From Clostridia bacterium (GTDB taxonomy: Bacteria > Bacillota > Clostridia > TANB77 > CAG-508): a stretch of DNA of 39,548 bases. The notes under the pieces were generated by a model. That model worked only from the letters and a program-made list of their open reading frames with translations, ran no database searches and had not been told where the DNA came from. The translations under genes and the position numbers were made by a program. Positions within the stretch are counted from its first letter, which is position 1. Every line of letters starts with the position of its first letter. Positions 1-8,508 of the stretch are shown in pieces. The stretch is taken from the NCBI GenBank assembly GCA_022794615.1, contig JAAWFD010000037.1, positions 1 through 39,548 on the forward strand, in the 5' to 3' direction.

Positions 1-183
1 GATCTATAAAATAGGTTTCTTTGTTATGCATAAAATCTTCATAAAAATAATTTAAAAATTTTTTAGAAAACTATTGACTTTTGTTAGCAAGTTTTAGAGA
101 GTAATTCTTTACTCATATTGATTTCTTTTTTTGTTACTTGTAACATAATATCACAAAAACCTCCTTTTTTCAATATTTTGGGT

Positions 184-214
184 CAAAAAAAGACCGTTTC
201 CTTTGAAACGGTTT
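184..214 (-). terminator. Rho-independent terminator downstream of the minus-strand tRNA genes
   Basis: Minus strand AAACCGTTTC-AAAG-GAAACGGTC followed by TTTTTTT. Confidence 0.75.
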
Positions 215-301
215 AAGTTTTTGTGTTCATCAAACTTTTTGATAGTCTTGAAATCAAGTTATATCAAGGTTTCCAAAAAGTTCGACGAAACTTCTTTATG
301 G

Positions 302-373
302 CTGGGCTGGTGGGATTCGAACACACGCATGCTAGAGTCAAAGTCTAGTGCCTTACCGCTTGGCTACAGCCCA
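302..373 (-). tRNA. tRNA-Gln (anticodon UUG)
   Basis: Acceptor TGGGCTG/CAGCCCA, anticodon loop CTTTGAC, T-arm GTTCGAATCCC. Confidence 0.93.
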
Positions 374-440
374 ATATTCAATTTGTAGAGCGTTACCGCA
401 TACTGACACTGTAACTCGCTAAGCTCGAACAGTCTCAGCA

Positions 441-461
441 GCTTGGCTACAGCCCAATATT
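441..461. repeat. 21-bp direct repeat of the tRNA-Gln 5' end (other copy 358-378)
   Basis: gcttggctacagcccaatatt occurs at 358-378 and 441-461. Confidence 0.85.
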
Positions 462-472
462 ATTTTATATGG

Positions 473-547
473 GGTGGAAGATGGGACTCGAACCCACGGT
501 CTCCAGTGCCACAAACTGGCGCGTTAACCAACTACGCTACATCCACC
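473..547 (-). tRNA. tRNA-His (anticodon GUG)
   Basis: Anticodon loop TTTGTGG, T-arm GTTCGAGTCCC, acceptor GGTGGATG/CTTCCACC. Confidence 0.92.
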
Positions 548-900
548 ATTGTAACTTAGATAATTGTAAGCACTTTACTATTTTACTCTAAAAATAATAG
601 ATTTGTCAATACATTTTTGCAAAAATATAAGAAAAGTAGATGTTAACAAAAGCAAAACTTTCAAAATCTGCATGTACACGTGGCTTGCAACCGCATGAAT
701 TAAGGCAACTTAACCTTTTGTACACACTAAAACCTTCGATTTTTTTTATAAAAATAAAAAACATAGAAAAAGAGAAAATTAATATTATTATAACAAAAAT
801 AGCAAAAATTATGTTAAAAAATGAATAAAAATGATTAATAATGAAATTGACAGTAAAATATAAAAGTAGTAAAATTAAAAAAAATCAGAGAGGGAAAAAG

Positions 901-2550
901 ATGGCAAAAACAATAGTAGAAAAAGAAGAAATTAAAAATGTAAATATAGATAAACCAACAGAAGAGAAAAAAAAGACAACATCAAGAAAAACAGCTACTA
1001 AAGCAGTAAACAAAAATGTAAAGGAAGAAAAAACAGTAGCAAAAACACAAAGTAAAGATACAAAATCAACTAAAGCAAAAAAAACAACACGAAAGAAAAC
1101 TACTGAATCACCTAAAGCAAAAGAAGGAAGACAAGAAAATAGTTTAACATCAGAAAAAACAAAGAAAAAGATTACAACTACAGCTAAAATAAATGGTAAT
1201 GCTATAGATAATGATACAAAAAAAGAGAATGCAGTTGAAAAAAGATCAGAAACAGCAGAATTAAAAATAACTAAAGAAAGTATAGAACAACTAAAAGAAA
1301 AAATAAATTTACATGAAAAAATAAGAAAATTAGAAAATGAGATAATATCAAAACAAGAAGCAATAAAAAAATTAGAGAATGAGATAATACTTAATAAACA
1401 AGAAATCAATAAGATACAAAACTTAGAAGAAGATTCAGAAAATAAAGAGGCGGAACAAAAACAAACAAATAAAAAGAAAAACAAAAATGGAATATCAATT
1501 CTGAAAAAGATATTAATAGTAATATTAATATTAGGAATAATAGGAATAAGTACAGCAATCTTTTTATTTTATGGACCATATAAAGGATTTAGAGATTGGT
1601 GGATTACAACAGCAATGACAACAATGAGACACCAATACTTAGCAACATGGTTTTTCAATAAAGAAACAATAGAAGAAGTACTATCAAAAAATAGAGTAGA
1701 AGAAGTAGATGGAATAACGGACACAACACTAATAGTACCAATAGAAAACAACAAAGATGAAATTACATATAAAAACAAATATGAAAAACAAATATTAGCC
1801 AAAGGTCTAAACAAAGAAGAATATGATATATATGAAGACACAGAAGACTACAGAATAGTAAAAATAGAAGGAAAAAAATACAGTGGATATTTAGCAGTAA
1901 TATATGACCCATCAAGAGTGCAGGCAGTAGCATCAAAGGATATAGGAAAATCAGGACAATATCTAACAACTATGGTACAAGAAAACGATGCAATACTAGG
2001 AATAAATGGAGGAGGCTTCTTAGATGAAGGATATAATGGAAATGGATCAACTCCACATGGAATAACAATAACAAAAGGAAAAGTAATATCAGCCAATAAA
2101 TATTCTGGGGTAGGTGGACTAATAGGATTTGACAATGATAATAGACTAGTATTAGGAAAAATGAACTTAACGCAAGCTAGAGCAATGAATATAAGAGATG
2201 CAGTAACATGGGGGCCATACTTAATAATAAACGGAGAAAAATCCCAAGTATTAGGAAATGGAGGATGGGGAACAGCACCAAGAACAGCAATTGGGCAAAG
2301 ACAAGACGGAATAGTATTAATGTTAGTAATAGACGGAAGAAGAGCTACAAAGCCAGGAGCAGATATGAATGAACTAATAGAAATAATGGAAAGATATGGA
2401 GCATATAATGCAGTAAACCTAGATGGTGGAACTTCAAGTGCAATGGTAGTAGGAAACAAAATAATAAACGACCCAATAGATGCATCAGGAGCACATAGAA
2501 CAAGATATATAGCAACAGGATTTATACTAACGAAAAAAGTTGAAGACTAA
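901..2550 (+). CDS. Phosphodiester glycosidase (NAGPA/DUF2233-like) family protein with Lys-rich N-terminus and TM segment
   Basis: GINGGGFLDEGYNGNGSTPHGITI and NLDGGTSSAMVV motifs; start set at 901 after an agagaggg SD-like site, in frame with the 841 ORF. Confidence 0.8.
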   Translation: MAKTIVEKEEIKNVNIDKPTEEKKKTTSRKTATKAVNKNVKEEKTVAKTQSKDTKSTKAKKTTRKKTTESPKAKEGRQENSLTSEKTKKKITTTAKINGNAIDNDTKKENAVEKRSETAELKITKESIEQLKEKINLHEKIRKLENEIISKQEAIKKLENEIILNKQEINKIQNLEEDSENKEAEQKQTNKKKNKNGISILKKILIVILILGIIGISTAIFLFYGPYKGFRDWWITTAMTTMRHQYLATWFFNKETIEEVLSKNRVEEVDGITDTTLIVPIENNKDEITYKNKYEKQILAKGLNKEEYDIYEDTEDYRIVKIEGKKYSGYLAVIYDPSRVQAVASKDIGKSGQYLTTMVQENDAILGINGGGFLDEGYNGNGSTPHGITITKGKVISANKYSGVGGLIGFDNDNRLVLGKMNLTQARAMNIRDAVTWGPYLIINGEKSQVLGNGGWGTAPRTAIGQRQDGIVLMLVIDGRRATKPGADMNELIEIMERYGAYNAVNLDGGTSSAMVVGNKIINDPIDASGAHRTRYIATGFILTKKVED

Positions 2551-2592
2551 AAAATGTAAAAAAAATACAAACCAAAGAAAGGATTTAAAAGT

Positions 2593-3261
2593 ATGGGAGT
2601 TGGAATGGTAGTGGCTGTAGATGGACCAGCAGGAAGTGGAAAAGGAACAATAACAAAATTAGTTGCTCAAAAATTAGGATTAGTTTACATAGATACAGGA
2701 GCTTTATATAGATGTATAACATTATATATGATAAGAAACAAAATAGATTTAAAAGATATAGATAAAATACAAAAAATGCTAGAAAATATTAACATAGAAT
2801 TAAAAAAAGAAGAAGATTCAGATAAAGTATATTTAAATGGAGAAGATGTATCAATAAAAATAAGAGAAAAAGAAGTAAATGAATTTATTCCACAAGTATC
2901 AAACATAGTAGAAATAAGAGAAAATATTACTAATTTATCAAGAAAAATAGCAGAAGGAAAAGAAGTAATTATGGAAGGAAGAGATATTGGAACAAATGTA
3001 TTTCCAAATGCTAAAATTAAAATATATTTAGATGCTACACCAGAAGAAAGAGCAAATAGAAGATTAAAACAAAATGAACAAGAAGGAATAGAAATATCAT
3101 ATGAAGATATATTAGAGAACATTAAATTTAGAGATAATAATGACAAAACAAGAAAAATTGCACCATTAAAACAAGCAGAAGATGCAATATATATTGATTC
3201 AACAAATATGACAATAGAAGAAGTAACGGAAAGAATTGTAAAAATAATAAAGGAGAAATAA
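2593..3261 (+). CDS. cmk: (d)CMP kinase
   Basis: VVAVDGPAGSGKGTITKLVAQKLGLVYIDTGALYR, EGRDIGTNVFPNAKIKIYLDA. Confidence 0.95.
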   Translation: MGVGMVVAVDGPAGSGKGTITKLVAQKLGLVYIDTGALYRCITLYMIRNKIDLKDIDKIQKMLENINIELKKEEDSDKVYLNGEDVSIKIREKEVNEFIPQVSNIVEIRENITNLSRKIAEGKEVIMEGRDIGTNVFPNAKIKIYLDATPEERANRRLKQNEQEGIEISYEDILENIKFRDNNDKTRKIAPLKQAEDAIYIDSTNMTIEEVTERIVKIIKEK

Positions 3262-3262
3262 A

Positions 3263-4006
3263 ATGATAAAATTAGTTATAAATGGATACAATGGGAGAAT
3301 GGGACAGACAGTAGCAAGTGTAGCAAAAAATGATAGTGAGATACAACTAATTGGTGGTGTAGACAAGATACAAAAAGAAGATGATGTAAAAGTAGTAACA
3401 GACATAGAAAAATTAGAAAACAAGCCTGATGTAATTATAGATTTTTCAATACCAGAAGCGACATTTAAAATATTAGAATATGCAAAACAGAACAAAATAC
3501 CAGTAGTAATAGCAACAACAGGATTTACAAAAGAAGAAGAAAATCAAATAAAAGAAATATCTAAAGAAATGCCAATATTTAGGTCATCAAATATGTCTGT
3601 AGATATAAATTTGATGTGTAAGATAGTATCAGAAGTTGCAAAGAAATTGACAGGAACTGATATAGAAATAATAGAAACACATCATAACAGGAAGATTGAT
3701 AGTCCTAGTGGAACAGCGCTTATGTTGGCAGATGCGATAAATAAAGCATTAGATGATAAAATGATATATGAATTTGATAGACATATTAAAAAACAAAGAA
3801 GACAAAAAAATGAGATAGGGTTTAGTTCAATAAGAGGTGGAAACATTGTAGGTGAGCATACAGTACAATTTTTAGGCGAAAATGAAACATTTGAAATAAA
3901 GCACACCTCGTATTCAAGTACAGTATATGCAGAAGGAGCAGTTAAAGCAGCCAAGTTTTTAATAGGAAAGCCAAATAGATTATACGATATGAATGATATA
4001 ATATAA
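3263..4006 (+). CDS. dapB: 4-hydroxy-tetrahydrodipicolinate reductase
   Basis: NGYNGRMGQTV N-terminus, ETHHNRKIDSPSGTA motif. Confidence 0.95.
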   Translation: MIKLVINGYNGRMGQTVASVAKNDSEIQLIGGVDKIQKEDDVKVVTDIEKLENKPDVIIDFSIPEATFKILEYAKQNKIPVVIATTGFTKEEENQIKEISKEMPIFRSSNMSVDINLMCKIVSEVAKKLTGTDIEIIETHHNRKIDSPSGTALMLADAINKALDDKMIYEFDRHIKKQRRQKNEIGFSSIRGGNIVGEHTVQFLGENETFEIKHTSYSSTVYAEGAVKAAKFLIGKPNRLYDMNDII

Positions 4007-4017
4007 TAAAAGAGAAT

Positions 4018-4067
4018 AAACCTCCAAGTATAAGCATAAAATGAAATAGCTTATATTTTGGAGGTTT
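4018..4067 (+). promoter_or_regulatory. Hairpin sequestering the Shine-Dalgarno of the PdaB-like gene
   Basis: AAACCTCCAA pairs with TTGGAGGTTT plus inner TATAAGC/GCTTATA; GGAGG lies in the 3' arm 6 nt before ATG 4071. Confidence 0.6.
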
Positions 4068-4070
4068 AAC

Positions 4071-4334
4071 ATGTTTATAATACTAAATAAAGAAAAAATA
4101 TACACCTATGTAATATCAATAGCAACAGTAGTTATGCTATTTGGGATAGCAAATATATTATATATTGGAGAAAAATCACAAAAACAAGAAATAGAAAATA
4201 ATCAGAAAGCAGAAAGTAGTCAAGAGGTAGCAAGTAATCAAACAAAGAAATTACCAATATATAATGTAGAAACTAAAGAAAAGAAAATAGCATTTACAAT
4301 GAATTGTGCATGGTCGCGAATTCCAATGGGATAG
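4071..4334 (+). pseudogene. 5' fragment of interrupted PdaB-like polysaccharide deacetylase
   Basis: TM N-terminus then KKIAFTMNCAW, the start of a deacetylase domain, then non-homologous SRIPMG and stop; the rest of the domain lies at 12457-13029. Confidence 0.85.
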
Positions 4335-4368
4335 AAATGAAAAGAGCCTATATTCCAAAGTTTTAAAG

Positions 4369-4395
4369 GATAGCAAATAGCTATTCTTTTTTGTA
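4369..4395 (+). terminator. Rho-independent terminator
   Basis: GGATAGC-aaata-GCTATTC followed by TTTTTTG. Confidence 0.5.
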
Positions 4396-4430
4396 TTATA
4401 GGAAACTATGTTAATTCACACTAAAATGTA

Positions 4431-4465
4431 GGGGCGATTTTAATCGCCCGAGAGGCAAAGCCTCT
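4431..4465. repeat. REP-like double hairpin
   Basis: GGGCGATT-TT-AATCGCCC followed by AGAGGC-AAA-GCCTCT. Confidence 0.5.
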
Positions 4466-4621
4466 TTGGTTTTATTATAAATAATAATATTAATTGTAAA
4501 TAAATGTAAATTTTACAGTAGCAAAAAGTATGGCAAAATTGAAATTTTTTAAAAAGAAAATTTGGCATATGTTAGATTATAACAAAATGCATTTATTTTG
4601 GGCATTTTACAACTTTGCAAG

Positions 4622-4690
4622 AATAGTTTTTGACGTGGAGGTAAATGTGCGATATCGAAAGATATAGCATATTTACCAAAGTGGACTATT
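4622..4690 (+). promoter_or_regulatory. Structured element (GAAA-capped stem) upstream of first element gene
   Basis: GGTAAATGTGC-G-ATATC-GAAA-GATAT-A-GCATATTTACC with outer AATAGT/ACTATT arms. Confidence 0.45.
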
Positions 4691-4728
4691 TTTTGATAAA
4701 TTGTTGATTCGTATTGGAGGTGAGTTTT

Positions 4729-5640
4729 TTGAGTTATTTTCCGATAAACAATGATGAGATTTCTTTAATAAAATTTATTGCAATATATCAGTACTTAAAT
4801 GTAAAAGATGCAAAGTACTTTTTTAATAGTAGTAGATATTATAGAAATAGAATTAAAGCTTTAATAGATAAGAAATTTTTAAGGAAAATTAAATGGACAT
4901 TAGTATTAGGACAATCAGGTATACAGTATGTGCAATTATTGAATCTTGAATATAACAAATTGAACAAAAATCAACAGTATAAAGAAAGATTATTAAAATT
5001 AAGTAATATAGCAGCATTCTATCATAATTGTAATACAGTTACCTTTATTCCATCATTTGCAATAAAAGATAAAACAGTATTTACAACAACAGGTAGAAGA
5101 TTTATAGGAATATTAAATATAAATGGATTTGAATATCTCACTTACCAAATTCTTGAGGAGCATGATAATAAATATATCGAGTCTGTAGCTTATGACATAC
5201 AAAAAGAAATGAAATATGGCAACTTCATCATTTTAGTAAATGATATAAATAGAATAAAATTAGATGACTTTGCTTTTGGAAAGAATAGTTTATTAGTTAT
5301 TGAAGATAATGAAACGAGTAGAGAAAAGCTAAAATATTTACATAGTATAAGGTGGAACGAACTAATAACTGAATATTATGAGGGAGTTCATTTATCTGAA
5401 TATTATTTTTGTGAGTATTCAAATAATAAAGATACGTATATTAATACATTTTACTTTATAGATACTGAAAAAATTATTAGATTTAGGTATTTTATGAAAG
5501 AGAATTCTGCCAATATAGCACATATCATATGTACTACAGAATTGGAAAAAGAATTAAGAAAAGCATTTCCTAGTGCTAATTATTGTGTGGTAAAAATAGA
5601 AAAATATATTGATAAAGAGAGAAAATATTATCACTTTTAA
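4729..5640 (+). CDS. Hypothetical protein with N-terminal winged-helix-like region, possibly replication-relaxation type
   Basis: ORF in the 4714 frame; ttggaggtg SD before TTG 4729; N-terminus resembles a wHTH. Confidence 0.6.
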   Translation: MSYFPINNDEISLIKFIAIYQYLNVKDAKYFFNSSRYYRNRIKALIDKKFLRKIKWTLVLGQSGIQYVQLLNLEYNKLNKNQQYKERLLKLSNIAAFYHNCNTVTFIPSFAIKDKTVFTTTGRRFIGILNINGFEYLTYQILEEHDNKYIESVAYDIQKEMKYGNFIILVNDINRIKLDDFAFGKNSLLVIEDNETSREKLKYLHSIRWNELITEYYEGVHLSEYYFCEYSNNKDTYINTFYFIDTEKIIRFRYFMKENSANIAHIICTTELEKELRKAFPSANYCVVKIEKYIDKERKYYHF

Positions 5641-5670
5641 TATATGTTTCCATAAAATCAGCATAAAGTA

Positions 5671-5699
5671 TTGAATTATGTTAATTCATATGATATAAT
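5671..5699 (+). promoter_or_regulatory. SigA-type promoter for the cargo operon
   Basis: TTGAAT - 17 nt - TATAAT. Confidence 0.65.
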
Positions 5700-5845
5700 A
5701 TTAGCATGTCAATAAATGATTGCTTTGCATTCAAAACTGTTGTCTCATTTACATTTAAGGAGGTACACAATGAGATTTGAGGCAAACAGCAGTCAACTGA
5801 CTAGCAAAAATTTATTAATCAACTTTAGTTCAAGGAGGTATTCGC

Positions 5846-6760
5846 ATGAAGACAAATTACGAACAGATTGTAGATGTTACCAAAATTGGTCAGCATTCTG
5901 CAGCAGACATGAACGCCATCTTTGCTATGGCAGAACAGGAACGGTTTACGGCATCCATTGATGATTCCCCTCAGCGTTTGCTTTTGTGCATTGACGTTCA
6001 GAAGGATTTCATCGAGGGCGGTGCTCTGGCAGTTCCCGGATCTATCGGCGATGTGGAACGTATGACACGTTTCATTTACAACAACATGGAGGGTATTTCC
6101 CGCATTATGTGCAGTCTGGATACCCATATCGCACACCAGATTTTCCATCCTTGTTGGTGGGTAAACTCTGCGGGCAATCATCCGGACCCTTATACGGTCA
6201 TTACCTACGATGATGTTGCAAACAATCGTTGGCGTCCTGTTATCGGCAATCCGAAAGACTCTATTCAGTATCTGAAAGAACTGGAAAAGGTCGGCGCCGG
6301 TAAGAAACAGCTCTGTATCTGGCCCTATCACTGTATCAAAGGTACAGATGGCAATTCACTCGAAAACGAGTTCGCAAAGATGGTTTATTTCCATTCTGTA
6401 GCTCGTAAGTGTGTTGACCACATGATACCTAAGGGTGAAGATCCGTACAGCGAAATGTATGGTATCATCAAGCCGGAATACAGCAAGAAAAACTTCTTGA
6501 ATACGCCCGTTCTCACGGCTATCGAGAAGTACGATGAGATCTACGTTGTAGGTGAGGCGGCAAGCCATTGCCTTATGGAATCTGTTAAACAAATCGCAGA
6601 ACACTTTGCTAATCGTCCTGAGGTTACTCAGAAGATTACCATTTTGGAGGATTGTACTTCTCCGATTACTGGTTTTGAAGCAGATACTGCGGCAGCGTTT
6701 GACAACTTCAAGAATTCCTACGGCATCAAGTTTGCCAAGTCAACAGATATTCAGTTTTAA
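5846..6760 (+). CDS. Isochorismatase/nicotinamidase-like cysteine hydrolase
   Basis: LLCIDVQKDFIEGGALAVPG, SLDTHIAH, VVGEAASHCLMES; SD AAGGAGGT upstream. Confidence 0.85.
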   Translation: MKTNYEQIVDVTKIGQHSAADMNAIFAMAEQERFTASIDDSPQRLLLCIDVQKDFIEGGALAVPGSIGDVERMTRFIYNNMEGISRIMCSLDTHIAHQIFHPCWWVNSAGNHPDPYTVITYDDVANNRWRPVIGNPKDSIQYLKELEKVGAGKKQLCIWPYHCIKGTDGNSLENEFAKMVYFHSVARKCVDHMIPKGEDPYSEMYGIIKPEYSKKNFLNTPVLTAIEKYDEIYVVGEAASHCLMESVKQIAEHFANRPEVTQKITILEDCTSPITGFEADTAAAFDNFKNSYGIKFAKSTDIQF

Positions 6761-6783
6761 ACAATAAGAAGGAGGATTACACT

Positions 6784-7485
6784 ATGAGCGAAGAATATTT
6801 GGACAACATCACAATTGATGGATTGGATGAGACTTATGCAACAAACATGGACGTTGATGACGTCGTATCCCCGAGCGTTATGCTTGTCGATTTTCTTATC
6901 GATGGTAGCGGCTCTATGGACCCGTATGAAAGAGCAATGCGTGAGTGCCTTGAGCACTACAGAGAGGCTATTGTCAATTCTAAGCAGGCCGATGAGATGA
7001 TGGTAAGCAAAACCGTTTTTGAATCCAGAATCGAAACTGGCGGCTATGTAGCACCTGAGGATTTCAATACTGATTATACTGCAGGTGGCTGCACGAGATT
7101 GTATGATGCTATCATCGACAGACGTCAGCGTATGCTGGACTATATGGAACAGTTGAAAAACAATGGTACTAATGCCCGTGCATGTATGGTTATTCTGTCT
7201 GATGGAGCAGACAACGATTCTCAGTATCGTGCAAGCGATGCTCGCAAAGCCATTCAGGATTTGATTTCTAAGGAAATCACGGTAGCTTTCATTGCTTTCG
7301 GTCAGGATGCTTTCGGAATTGCTGATTCTATCGGTGTTAAAAAGAACAACGTCAAGGAAGTAAGCAACGATGAGAGCGAACTCCGTAGAGTAATCGATCT
7401 TGTTTCTAAAAGTGCTATTTCAGCATCTAAGAAGGCAAGTTGTGGTGCAGGCGGAAACGATGACGGCGGATTCTTCGACGTATAA
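6784..7485 (+). CDS. vWA domain protein (TerY/YegL-like)
   Basis: MIDAS DGSGSM, GGCTRLYDAI, ILSDGADND. Confidence 0.85.
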   Translation: MSEEYLDNITIDGLDETYATNMDVDDVVSPSVMLVDFLIDGSGSMDPYERAMRECLEHYREAIVNSKQADEMMVSKTVFESRIETGGYVAPEDFNTDYTAGGCTRLYDAIIDRRQRMLDYMEQLKNNGTNARACMVILSDGADNDSQYRASDARKAIQDLISKEITVAFIAFGQDAFGIADSIGVKKNNVKEVSNDESELRRVIDLVSKSAISASKKASCGAGGNDDGGFFDV

Positions 7486-7575
7486 GAAGTACACAATCTG
7501 TAAGTCAACAACAATAACTAAAGGCTTAAGAGGGGTTGCAGTGCAATCCCTCTCTTTCTATAGGAGGTAACTGAT

Positions 7576-8496
7576 ATGAAATCATTTTTAGGAAATTTCC
7601 GAACTGCGAAAAATCCACCTATGGATGAAAATGTCTCGGAAACAACAGGAACAACCAATGTAAGTAGTGAAACTACTGAGGTAGAAAGTGAGACTACAAA
7701 GAATACTGCTCAGGTAGTTGTAGAAACCGAAAGTGTAACTGCAACTGAACCTGAAACAGGTGAATCTGAGGGAACTGCACCCAAGGAACAGCCTAAAAGG
7801 AAAACTATCAGAGTTTGTAAAATGGGCTCGGACCATAAATTTGCAAACATGAATAATCATGATTTTGCATTTAATCTTCTTAATATGAAGATTGTAACAG
7901 ATGGTTGCGGCTCTGGTAAACACTCTGAGGTTGGAACAAGGCTTTTCGGTCAGCTCTTTGCCAGAAAATCAAAAGAATACTTTGATAAAGGTAAATCAAT
8001 ATGTGAGGAAAACTTTATCGAAATCGTAAATAGCATTTTTGAGAAGATGCTGGAGCTCTGTAGTGATACATCTTTCATTTTCCAGAATTACTGTTTTACG
8101 ATTCTGGTATGTTTTGAGTTAGAGGATGAGTTTGTTGTATATAGCTGTGGTGATGGATACATCATTAAGGAAAATGAGGAAGGAATCTTCTTTGATGAAC
8201 TTGATGATGGAGAATATCCTTGCTACTACATCTACAATTTTATAGCAGACAAATCCGCTCTCAAAGAGTACAAAGAAGGCGTGAGCTTTAAGGTAACTCG
8301 TTTTAACAAATCCGAGTATTTAAATGTCGGAGTTGCGAGTGATGGATTAAGATATTCGGAAAATCTTCTTGATATTGAAAAATCCAAACTGATGAAGTTT
8401 TTACATGAAGGTAAAGGTCCTCAGATTGAAAAACTCATCAATAGGAATAATCTTAAAAATGAGATGTTCCATGATGATATTTCAATCTGTTTCTAA
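7576..8496 (+). CDS. PP2C-family phosphatase (YegK-like)
   Basis: VTDGCGSGKHSEVGTRL, YSCGDGYI, VGVASDGL, DDISICF. Confidence 0.8.
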   Translation: MKSFLGNFRTAKNPPMDENVSETTGTTNVSSETTEVESETTKNTAQVVVETESVTATEPETGESEGTAPKEQPKRKTIRVCKMGSDHKFANMNNHDFAFNLLNMKIVTDGCGSGKHSEVGTRLFGQLFARKSKEYFDKGKSICEENFIEIVNSIFEKMLELCSDTSFIFQNYCFTILVCFELEDEFVVYSCGDGYIIKENEEGIFFDELDDGEYPCYYIYNFIADKSALKEYKEGVSFKVTRFNKSEYLNVGVASDGLRYSENLLDIEKSKLMKFLHEGKGPQIEKLINRNNLKNEMFHDDISICF

Positions 8497-8508
8497 GGAG
8501 GTATTGAA

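Noticed and set aside
203-388. ORF 203-388
   Set aside because: Overlaps the minus-strand tRNA-Gln gene; spurious
4286-4310. TMNCAW (Asn in place of the usual Asp of the first deacetylase motif) as evidence of decay
   Set aside because: I recall similar NCAW variants in clostridial PdaB-like proteins; not enough to infer inactivation
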